Shown here: positions 1 through 5,013 of the stretch, piece after piece
Layout: each line of letters starts with the position of its first letter
Numbering within the stretch: position 1 is the stretch's first letter
Assembly: GCA_945875065.1 (NCBI GenBank)
Contig: CAMCJC010000220.1
Location: forward strand, 1-5,013
Source: an uncultured Propionibacteriaceae bacterium
GTDB taxonomy: Bacteria > Actinomycetota > Actinomycetes > Propionibacteriales > Propionibacteriaceae
Direction: 5' to 3'
DNA length: 5,013 bases
Program-made: the position numbers and the translations under genes
The notes under the pieces: generated by a model
The model's database searches: none
The model's input: the letters and a program-made list of their open reading frames with translations, nothing else
What the model was told of the DNA's origin: nothing

Positions 1-789
1 CTGACCCAGTCCCCCGTGTCCCAGGGGCTGAAACGTCTGGAGTCGAATCTCGGCCTCGACCTGATCCGCCGCTCCGCCACCGGTGCCACCCTCACCGAGG
101 CGGGCCGGTCCCTGCTCCCGCAGGCCCGGATTCTGGTCCGGGACGCCACGGAACTGCAGAGCATGGCCCACGCCATCGCCGACGCCGGGGCCGAGGTCCG
201 CGTGGGGCTGGCCCCCTCGGTGCCGCCGGGCATCGCCTTCGACCTCACCTCCGCGTTGCGGGACGTCGGCCGGGTCAGTGTGCACACGGCCGAGGTGTCG
301 CAGCTGGTCACCCGGGTGGGCGAGGGCCGTCTGGACTGTGCCGTCATCGAGGACCCGGCGCCGACGGGTGAGTTGTCTCGCGGGCAGCTGCACGAGGTTC
401 CCCGGCTGCTCGCCGGGCCCGCCGAAAAGCCCGCGACCTGGGCGGCGTTGCGGGGACACACCCTGCTGGACAACACCGCCGCCGTCAGCCCGGCGGCCGC
501 CGGACGCCTGGCCGACGCCTTCTTCACCATCGGCTTGCACCCGGAGACCGAGCTGTGGCCGGACCGGACGGTCCTGGCCGCGCGGCTCGGTGCCGGAGGC
601 GCGATGGTGCTGCTCACCCCCGATCAACTCGGGGGCCTGCCCGCGTTCCCGATGCCGGCGGCCTTCCACCTGCGGCTGCGGTGTGTGGTGCCGCCGCAAC
701 GGGGCGTTGCCGTCGGAAAGCGGGATCTGCGCGACGTCGTGGACCGTGCCCTGCGGCGCTCCCTCGGGCGTCTGGGGGAGACCGGATGA
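1..789 (+). CDS. LysR-family transcriptional regulator, 5'-truncated by window edge (BlaA/AmpR-like candidate)
   Basis: Reading frame 1 is open from the first base to TGA 787-789, giving 262 residues. The opening residues (LTQSPVSQGLKRLE, then NLGLDLIRRS and LTEAG) are the second half of a LysR winged helix-turn-helix: recognition helix, wing and the L-T-x-A-G turn. LysR proteins carry about 25-30 residues before this point, so the full protein should be ~290 residues, normal for the family. Residues ~60-262 form the effector-binding part; the stretch beginning EVRVGLAPSVPP is the usual entry into that domain. Effector domains diverge widely, so the ligand cannot be read from sequence. The gene overlaps the next one by ATGA and is presumably co-transcribed with it. 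LysR genes paired with a beta-lactamase-fold protein include BlaA of Streptomyces cacaoi, and AmpR in Gram-negatives is also LysR-type; a beta-lactam or cell-wall-stress response is therefore the favoured role. The family call is firm; the specific role is inferred from neighbours. Confidence 0.9.
   Translation: MTQSPVSQGLKRLESNLGLDLIRRSATGATLTEAGRSLLPQARILVRDATELQSMAHAIADAGAEVRVGLAPSVPPGIAFDLTSALRDVGRVSVHTAEVSQLVTRVGEGRLDCAVIEDPAPTGELSRGQLHEVPRLLAGPAEKPATWAALRGHTLLDNTAAVSPAAAGRLADAFFTIGLHPETELWPDRTVLAARLGAGGAMVLLTPDQLGGLPAFPMPAAFHLRLRCVVPPQRGVAVGKRDLRDVVDRALRRSLGRLGETG
774..780 (+). promoter_or_regulatory. Ribosome binding site deciding the start of the beta-lactamase-like gene
   Basis: A GGGGGAG purine run lies inside the last codons of the LysR gene, five bases before ATG 786. 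It supports ATG 786 over upstream in-frame codons, which would run deep into the LysR gene in another frame. With the ATGA stop/start overlap it suggests translational coupling of the two proteins. Confidence 0.65.
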
Positions 790-1670
790 CCAGGAGCCTG
801 CGGGCCCGGATCGGCACCGAATTGGTCGCCGCGGGCTGTGACGGTTGGTGCTGGGCGCACCCGGTCGGCGAGGAGGCGGCCGGCGTCGGGGTCGGCGCCG
901 ACAGTCAGACCAGCATCTCGTCGATGTACAAGGTCCACCTCCTGGCCGCCTTCTGCCTGGCCGTGGACCGCGGGCTGCTGAATCCGCTCGACGCGGTGAC
1001 GCTCAGCGCGGATGACGGCCCGGTCGGGACCCCGGGAGTGGGGCTGTTCGCCGACCCCGTGACGATGAGCCTGCGGGATCTGGTGCGTCAAATGGTGGTG
1101 CTCTCCGACAGCATCGCCGCCCGGGTGCTGCAGCGGCGTCTCCCGCCGGGCCTGGTCGGGGAGGTCGTCTCCCTGGCGAATCTCGAGGACACCACGATCG
1201 TCGCCCCGGGCACCACCGAGTCCGAACTCCCGGCCCTGCCCGAGGACGGCTCCGCGGCCAGCGAGGCGATCCGGCTGCTGGCCTCCTACCCCCGGGTCCG
1301 CCAGGATCCGGCCGCCTACCGCTCGGTGAGCACCCCACGCCAGCTGTGCCGCCTGCTGGACTGGATCTGGACGGGCCCGGATCTCACCGGGGTCTCCCGT
1401 GCCTTCACCCGGACCGTGCTCGGGCAGCAGGTGTGGGGCCACCGGATCCCCTCCGGCTTCCCCGCCGGGGGCGTGCGCTTCCACGGCAAGACCGGGACGA
1501 TCGGCCCCGTGCGCGGCGAGGTTTCCGTGGTGGCCGTCGACGAGGAGGCACCCATCGTCGTCGCCGTGATCACCCGTTCAGCCCGCAGCGGCCCGAACCT
1601 CGCGGCCGCGGACGCCGCGATCGGCCGCATCGCCCGGTTACTCGTCGATGAACTGCGCATGTCGCGCTGA
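786..1670 (+). CDS. Class A beta-lactamase-fold protein without signal peptide (BlaB-like regulatory protein candidate)
   Basis: The product has 294 residues. Active-site serine penicillin-recognising motifs are visible: S46-M-Y-K49 (SxxK), S107-D-S109 at the SDN position, and K235-T-G-T238. E145-S-E-L-P149 aligns with the ExxLN motif of class A Omega loops, but the Asn is Pro. About 39 residues separate E145 from the conserved Pro of S-T-P184, where TEM-type enzymes have about 17, so there is a ~22-residue insertion; this also explains the ~189-residue spacing from SxxK to KTG compared with ~164 usually. The N-terminus (MTRSLRARIGTELVAAG) has no hydrophobic stretch or lipobox, so the protein should stay in the cytoplasm or at the inner membrane face, where it could not protect the wall. 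S. cacaoi BlaB is an internal beta-lactamase-like protein that regulates BlaL together with the LysR protein BlaA; operon structure and features here match that type. A weak or atypical hydrolase is the alternative. Family is firm, regulatory role is inferred. Confidence 0.85.
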   Translation: MTRSLRARIGTELVAAGCDGWCWAHPVGEEAAGVGVGADSQTSISSMYKVHLLAAFCLAVDRGLLNPLDAVTLSADDGPVGTPGVGLFADPVTMSLRDLVRQMVVLSDSIAARVLQRRLPPGLVGEVVSLANLEDTTIVAPGTTESELPALPEDGSAASEAIRLLASYPRVRQDPAAYRSVSTPRQLCRLLDWIWTGPDLTGVSRAFTRTVLGQQVWGHRIPSGFPAGGVRFHGKTGTIGPVRGEVSVVAVDEEAPIVVAVITRSARSGPNLAAADAAIGRIARLLVDELRMSR

Positions 1671-1691
1671 GATTCCCCACCGGAGAACACC

Positions 1692-1706
1692 CCGCCGAGC
1701 AGGCGG
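1692..1706. repeat. Inverted repeat CCGCC-N5-GGCGG
   Basis: A perfect 5-bp dyad with a 5-base spacer (GAGCA) starts 21 bases after the stop of the beta-lactamase-like gene. As RNA it could form a small GC hairpin, but only TATT follows, not a T-run, so it is a poor intrinsic terminator. Its 15-bp span equals that of a LysR box, though it lacks the T and A at the ends of the T-N11-A signature. Function is open. Confidence 0.4.
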
Positions 1707-1717
1707 TATTCGTCTCC

Positions 1718-1734
1718 CGACTGGCCGGAAGTCG
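1718..1734. promoter_or_regulatory. Candidate LysR operator: CGACT-N7-AGTCG dyad
   Basis: A perfect 5-bp inverted repeat with a 7-base spacer is centred at 1726, roughly 55 bases before the predicted transcription start of the PBP gene. LysR regulators typically contact an interrupted dyad near -55 to -75 and a second weaker site near -35. The spacing is not the classic T-N11-A form, so this is a positional and symmetry argument only. A short GCCC-GT-GGGC dyad at 1757-1766, just before the -10, could be an additional contact site. Confidence 0.4.
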
Positions 1735-1744
1735 TGCGGGAACG

Positions 1745-1773
1745 TGGTCGCGGTGAGCCCGTGGGCCTAATCT
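1745..1773 (+). promoter_or_regulatory. Candidate promoter of the PBP gene, probably giving a leaderless mRNA
   Basis: TAATCT (1768-1773) fits a loose actinobacterial -10 (TANNNT). It is preceded at 17-base spacing by TGGTCG (1745-1750), a poor -35 matching TTGACA at three positions. A start 7-9 bases after the -10 would fall at 1780-1782, on or beside ATG 1782. No Shine-Dalgarno sequence is seen before that ATG, which fits a leaderless message, common in corynebacteria and mycobacteria. A weak -35 suits an activator-dependent promoter. Confidence 0.4.
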
Positions 1774-1781
1774 CATCCGGC

Positions 1782-3554
1782 ATGACCACCCGCACCACTG
1801 TCCGTGTCTCCGCCCTGCTCGCCGCTACGGCGCTCGCGCTCTCCTCCTGCACCGTGCCCTGGTTCCGGGACGCGGTGGACGAGTTCGTCGCCGCCTTCAA
1901 CGCCGGTGACGACGCCGGTGCCGCCACACTCAGCGACGATCCCGCCCGGGCCGCAGCCGACCTGGAGCAGCTGCGCGCGGGCATCGGCGGGACCAGCGTG
2001 GAACTGGACGCCGGCGGCGAGGAGGACGGCGCCACCGAGATCACCGCCACCTGGACCGTCCCGAATGGCGATGAGTCCACCACCACCGGGACGATCACCC
2101 TCTCCGAACAGGACAGCGACCTCATCACCTGGGACAAGCGGATCTTCTCCACGGAGCTGAACGGGGACAGCCGCTTCCTCTACTCCGACGACAAGACCTT
2201 CACTCTGCCGGTGACCGACCGCAACGGCACCGACATCCTGTCCTGGACACCTGTCACCGTCGTCTCCGCGGGCCCGGAGCTGATCCCGCGGGCCGGGGAG
2301 ATCGCCGCCGCCGTCCGCCCGGTCGTGCCGACCTCCACCGCCGAATCCGTCACCGCCCAGATCGAGTCCGGGGACGGCTCCCCGGTGGGGCTGTTCACCC
2401 TCCGAGAGCGGGACTTCGCCGTGATGGGGGACGCCCTGCGGGCGATCGAGGGACTGGACCTGCGGGAGGAGGGCCGCATGCTCGGCCCCACCCGGGACAC
2501 CGCCTCCCCGGTGGACGGCGGCCTGCGCGACTACTGGTCGGAGAAGATCACGGCCGACGCCGGCTGGACCCTCCAGGCCACCTCCCCCACCGGCACGACC
2601 ATCCTGGGGCAGGTGGAACCGGCGGAGAGCGAGCCCGTGCGCACCACGATGGACCTCGGGGTGCAGACGGCCGCGAAGCGGGCCCTGGAGCCGATCGAGC
2701 AGCCCGCGGCGATCGTCGCCCTCAGCGCCTCCACCGGCGGGGTCATCGCCGTCGCGCAGAACGACGCCGCCGACGCCCTCGGCCCCGTCTCGCTGAGCGG
2801 GCTGTACCCGCCCGGCTCCACCTTCAAGACGGTGACCACCGCCGCCGCCCTCGAACGCGGCACCGTGGTACCCGACTCCACCGTCGCCTGCCCCGCCACC
2901 GCGGAGATCGACGGCCGCGTCATCCCCAACGACGGCAACTTTGCCCTCGGGGACGTCTCCATGACGCAGGCCTTCGCCCAGTCCTGCAACACCACCCAGG
3001 GTTTCATCTCCCAGGATCTGGAGCCGGACGACATGAGGAACACGGCGGCGCGCCTCGGGCTGGGCGTGGACTTCACCGCGCCCGGCATGACCACGGTGAC
3101 CGGCTCCGTCCCCGTCACCGAGCCCGGCGCGGCCCGGGTGGAGGCCGCCATCGGCCAGGGCGAGGTCCTCTCCTCCCCCTTCGGGCTGGCCGTCATGGAG
3201 GCCTCCCTGGGCAACAACGGCCGGATGGTGCTGCCGACCCTGATCCAGGGTGAGGAGACCACCGCCGACCAGGACCCCGAGCCGCTCGACCCGGCGACAG
3301 TGCGGGCCCTGCGCGCGATGATGGTGGAGACGGTGGACTCCGGGACCGCCGCCAGCCTGAGCGACATCGACGGTCTCGGCGGCAAGACCGGGACCGCGGA
3401 GGTCGGGGGCAACCGGCCCGCCCACGGCTGGTTCGCCGGCATCAAGGGTGACCTGGCGTTCTGCACCTTCGTCGCCGGGGCGGAGTCCTCGGGACCGGCG
3501 GTGGCGGCCACGGGCCGTTTCCTGCGCGATGACGCGATGTCGGAGTGGCGCTGA
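1782..3554 (+). CDS. Lipoprotein class B penicillin-binding protein with MecA_N-like domain (low-affinity resistance PBP candidate)
   Basis: The product has 590 residues and is a D,D-transpeptidase that cross-links peptidoglycan at the outer membrane face. ATG 1782 is chosen because a signal peptide follows directly: basic MTTRTTVR, a hydrophobic core, then lipobox L20-S-S-C23, so the mature protein should be lipid-anchored at C23. GTG 1734 would add 16 charged residues in front. Residues ~28-145 look like the NTF2-like MecA_N domain (W-F-R-D-A-V-D-E-F-V-A-A-F-N-A-G-D opening). Residues ~150-310 correspond to the PBP dimerisation region and ~315-590 to the transpeptidase. Catalytic motifs are intact: S346-T-F-K349 (after YPPG), S401-C-N403 and K535-T-G-T538. 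Cysteines C370 and C402 lie in the transpeptidase domain, C402 inside the SxN motif. The same domain order occurs in MecA/PBP2a, enterococcal PBP5 and the mycobacterial lipoprotein PBP Rv2864c. Acquired PBPs called Pbp2c (C. jeikeium) and PBP2m (C. diphtheriae) are recalled as similar, but identity cannot be decided here. Beta-lactam affinity cannot be read from sequence; the upstream regulator pair favours an inducible resistance role. Confidence 0.92.
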   Translation: MTTRTTVRVSALLAATALALSSCTVPWFRDAVDEFVAAFNAGDDAGAATLSDDPARAAADLEQLRAGIGGTSVELDAGGEEDGATEITATWTVPNGDESTTTGTITLSEQDSDLITWDKRIFSTELNGDSRFLYSDDKTFTLPVTDRNGTDILSWTPVTVVSAGPELIPRAGEIAAAVRPVVPTSTAESVTAQIESGDGSPVGLFTLRERDFAVMGDALRAIEGLDLREEGRMLGPTRDTASPVDGGLRDYWSEKITADAGWTLQATSPTGTTILGQVEPAESEPVRTTMDLGVQTAAKRALEPIEQPAAIVALSASTGGVIAVAQNDAADALGPVSLSGLYPPGSTFKTVTTAAALERGTVVPDSTVACPATAEIDGRVIPNDGNFALGDVSMTQAFAQSCNTTQGFISQDLEPDDMRNTAARLGLGVDFTAPGMTTVTGSVPVTEPGAARVEAAIGQGEVLSSPFGLAVMEASLGNNGRMVLPTLIQGEETTADQDPEPLDPATVRALRAMMVETVDSGTAASLSDIDGLGGKTGTAEVGGNRPAHGWFAGIKGDLAFCTFVAGAESSGPAVAATGRFLRDDAMSEWR

Positions 3555-3866
3555 GCGGACCCCATCACCCGGGCCGACGCTCACGTCGATCCCCCAAAAG
3601 TAGTATTAGTGCAGGTCAGCCCCATTCAGGGGGGCGGAAGAGGACGTTCCGGACAAAAGTCCGCGATACCTCGGGTGGTCACGTCAACTTCTGGGTTAAA
3701 AATGAGGGGTCGTTCACTGTCGGTCAACATATTCGAGAAGGTAACCCGGTGTTTTCACGGGAAGCGGGCTGACACGTGGTGAAGATACAAGGAAAGTGAC
3801 CCTTGACCAGGTAAATTAGTAGTTTCTCACACCGCTAATTGCCTGCTCGAAAGGATCACCTTCAGG
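3555..3866. other. Non-coding, more AT-rich junction between the PBP gene and the transposase
   Basis: No convincing gene is seen. The stretch is visibly richer in A+T than the genes on either side, with the change near 3590. Short hairpins: GCCCC/GGGGC (3619-3623 with 3631-3635), CGGAC-AAAA-GTCCG (3650-3663), and CCC-G-GTG-TTTT-CAC-GGG (3745-3761, one bulged G). None has a following T-run, so no strong terminator for the PBP gene is evident. CAAGG/CCTTG (3788-3792 with 3801-3805) and AATTAG/CTAATT (3814-3819 with 3835-3840) lie near the presumed left end of the insertion sequence. TAAATT (3812-3817) matches a TANANT -10 and could drive the transposase, without a recognisable -35. The segment 3591-3799 may be remnant DNA of the insertion site, part of the insertion sequence, or the 3' edge of the cassette; the sequence alone does not decide. 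Confidence 0.5.
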
Positions 3867-3872
3867 GTGAAG
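3851..3872 (+). promoter_or_regulatory. Ribosome binding site and start-codon hairpin of the transposase
   Basis: AAGGA (3851-3855) is the likely Shine-Dalgarno sequence, 11 bases before GTG 3867, a rather long spacing. Directly after it TCACC (3856-3860) pairs with GGTGA (3866-3870) over a 5-base loop, and CTTCA (3860-3864) can alternatively pair with TGAAG (3868-3872). Both folds bury the GTG start codon. This could hold translation low, as is common for transposases, but the stems are only five pairs. Confidence 0.4.
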
Positions 3873-5013
3873 ACTACCAGCTTCTGCGTCGGTACCCCCG
3901 CTCCTGCTCAACTGTGCTCGAATGCCGGGCTCATGTTATTGGCCAGCACCGCCGATGCCGTCGGGGTGGCCGACGCGATTGACGCCGGCCTGGCCGAGTG
4001 GCAGAATCCGAACCTGCTGCACACCACCGGGAACACCATGACCTCGCTGGCCCTGGCACTGGCCTTGGGCGGGGATGATGCCAATGACGTCGACCTGCTG
4101 GGGCCATTGGTCGCGACCGGGTTGGTCGACCAGGTCCCGTCGGACTCTACAGTGCACCGCCGCCACAAAGAGCTCGCCGACCACGACGACGAAGACGATC
4201 GCGCCGGCACGACGGCGGTCCTGGCCGGCATGAAAACAGCCCGCCAGGCAGCGTGGGCCGCCTGCGGTGCCCAGAATCCTGCCGCCGCGGCCAGCGCCGA
4301 TGCTCCGCTGGTTCTGGATCTGGACGCCACGGAAATCCTGTCCCACTCGGACAAAGAGAAAGCGGCCCCGACGTGGAAGAAGCATTACGGGTTCCACCCG
4401 CTGGCTGCGATCATCGACCACGGCGACGGGCTGACCGGTGAACCCGCAGCCGTCCTGCTGCGCCCAGGCAACGCCGGCTCGAACACGGCCTCCGACCACC
4501 AGGACGTCCTCGACCAGGCCTTGGCCGCGATCCCCAACCACGTCGATGGTCAGGAGTGGGGGAAGCGGATGCTGATACGCACGGATGCCGCCGGCGGATC
4601 CCAGGCCTTTCTGGGCCACCTCGATCACCAGGGCCTGGCGTATTCGGTGGGGTTGCCGGTGACCTGGCAAATTGGTGAGATCGCCTCCACGCTCGGCGAG
4701 GACATCAAACAAGGCATCATCCGCGCGGACGGTACCGTCAGCGACACCACGGACGCGTACGTCGCGGACATCACCTCCCGGATGCACTCCTGGGCCGGGG
4801 AGCCACTGGGCATCAACCTCGACAAATACCCCACAGATATGCGGATTATCATCCGGGTCGAGCACCCCGCCCGGGGCGCGCAGCTACGCATCACCGATGT
4901 AGATGGTCGGCGTGTGCAGGCCTTTGTCACCAACTGTCCCGGGCACGCGAACCGACTCGACGCGCTCCACCGGGCCCGGGGCAGGTGTGAGCAACGCATC
5001 CGGGATCTGAAGG
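3867..5013 (+). CDS. IS1380-family DDE transposase, 3'-truncated by window edge
   Basis: The frame is open from GTG 3867 to the window end, giving 382 complete codons; family members usually have ~420-470 residues, so roughly 40-90 are missing. The last in-frame stop upstream is TGA 3804. GTG 3867 is preferred over ATG 3933 because AAGGA precedes it and because the residues between (KTTSFCVGTPAPAQLCSNAG) resemble the normal N-terminus. A helical N-terminal region (~20-110) includes DSTVHRRHKEL. The RNase H-like catalytic core shows L-V-L-D-L-D153-A-T with the first acidic residue (D151 or D153), R-T-D240-A-A-G-G with the second, and R-C-E375-Q-R-I-R-D-L-K with the third, just inside the window. 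W-K-K-H-Y-G-F-H-P and R-P-G-N-A-G-S-N-T are further typical family stretches. No frameshift or internal stop is seen, so it appears intact as far as visible. It cuts and joins DNA at the element's inverted repeats. ISEcp1, known for moving beta-lactamase genes, belongs to the same family. Confidence 0.93.
   Translation, partial: MKTTSFCVGTPAPAQLCSNAGLMLLASTADAVGVADAIDAGLAEWQNPNLLHTTGNTMTSLALALALGGDDANDVDLLGPLVATGLVDQVPSDSTVHRRHKELADHDDEDDRAGTTAVLAGMKTARQAAWAACGAQNPAAAASADAPLVLDLDATEILSHSDKEKAAPTWKKHYGFHPLAAIIDHGDGLTGEPAAVLLRPGNAGSNTASDHQDVLDQALAAIPNHVDGQEWGKRMLIRTDAAGGSQAFLGHLDHQGLAYSVGLPVTWQIGEIASTLGEDIKQGIIRADGTVSDTTDAYVADITSRMHSWAGEPLGINLDKYPTDMRIIIRVEHPARGAQLRITDVDGRRVQAFVTNCPGHANRLDALHRARGRCEQRIRDLK

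Larger units (their letters stand above)
3800..5013 (+). mobile_element. IS1380-family insertion sequence, left part only (cut by window end)
   Basis: Defined by its transposase. The left end is uncertain. A CCCTTGACCAGG stretch from ~3800 is a plausible left terminus because IS1380-family ends tend to begin with CC and lie a short distance before the transposase. A second possibility is the CCCCCAAAAGTAG stretch starting near 3591. The right inverted repeat and target duplication lie outside the window, so neither end can be confirmed. The transposase is oriented away from the PBP gene, so its left end faces the resistance genes. Confidence 0.6.

Noticed and set aside
624..1484. Minus-strand open frame (286 codons) across the LysR end and the beta-lactamase-like gene
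   Set aside because: Low-complexity Gly/Arg/Asp-rich translation crossing two well-supported + strand genes; no recognisable family.
786..1670. Secreted, hydrolytic class A beta-lactamase
   Set aside because: No signal peptide or lipobox at ATG 786, SDS replaces SDN, and the Omega-loop region is altered. A regulatory role is preferred, although weak hydrolysis is not ruled out.
1692..1710. Intrinsic terminator after the beta-lactamase-like gene
   Set aside because: The CCGCC/GGCGG stem is only five pairs and is followed by TATTCG rather than a T-run.
1734..1781. GTG 1734 as an earlier start of the PBP gene
   Set aside because: It would put 16 residues, including several Arg and Glu, in front of a canonical lipoprotein signal peptide that begins at ATG 1782, and would place the start inside a candidate operator.
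1773..3584. Long minus-strand open frame (603 codons) antisense to the PBP gene
   Set aside because: Its translation is dominated by Gly, Arg, Ala and His with no domain or motif. It is the antisense shadow of a GC-rich gene whose + strand product carries SxxK, SxN and KTG in order.
3545..3772. 75-codon + strand open frame after the PBP gene
   Set aside because: It overlaps the PBP stop, lacks a convincing ribosome site, has mixed composition and runs through hairpin-forming DNA. A real small protein cannot be excluded, but nothing supports it.
3936..4865. Minus-strand open frame (309 codons) antisense to the transposase
   Set aside because: The + strand frame here carries the complete IS1380 D-D-E motifs; the antisense product shows no motif.
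1..5013. tRNA, rRNA, CRISPR array or phage genes
   Set aside because: No cloverleaf, ribosomal RNA signature, regularly spaced repeat or phage structural protein was recognised in the window.

Overview
The window suggests a high-GC Gram-positive bacterium (Actinobacteria). By eye the coding regions are strongly G+C-rich with G/C at most third codon positions. A corynebacterium or close relative fits best: the gene set resembles beta-lactam resistance loci I recall from that group, and the putative PBP transcript would start at its ATG with no leader. This placement is inference; no taxonomic marker gene is present. Every supported gene is on the + strand.

Layout. (1) Bases 1-789 hold a LysR-family regulator that has lost its first ~25-30 residues to the window edge. 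(2) Its stop codon overlaps by ATGA the start of a 294-residue protein (786-1670) of the class A beta-lactamase fold. That protein has no signal peptide, SDS in place of SDN, and a long insertion around the Omega loop. (3) A ~110-base gap (1671-1781) contains two inverted repeats and a promoter-like -10 whose start point would fall on or next to the ATG of the next gene. (4) Bases 1782-3554 encode a lipoprotein class B penicillin-binding protein (PBP) with a MecA_N-like N-terminal domain. (5) A non-coding, more AT-rich stretch (3555-3866) carries several small hairpins. (6) From about 3800 to the window end lies the left part of an IS1380-family insertion sequence; its transposase starts at GTG 3867 and runs off the edge.

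How the genes may work together. The LysR gene plus a cytoplasmic beta-lactamase-like protein in one translationally coupled unit matches the BlaA/BlaB regulatory pair described in Streptomyces cacaoi, which controls a secreted beta-lactamase. Here the adjacent gene is not a beta-lactamase but a PBP with the domain order of low-affinity resistance PBPs (MecA/PBP2a, PBP5fm). The simplest reading is an inducible target-replacement cassette: the second protein takes part in sensing or signalling, the LysR protein acts at the 1671-1781 region, and the PBP takes over cross-linking when the normal enzymes are inhibited. The adjoining IS1380-type element points to mobility. The regulatory logic and the resistance role are inference from family and context.
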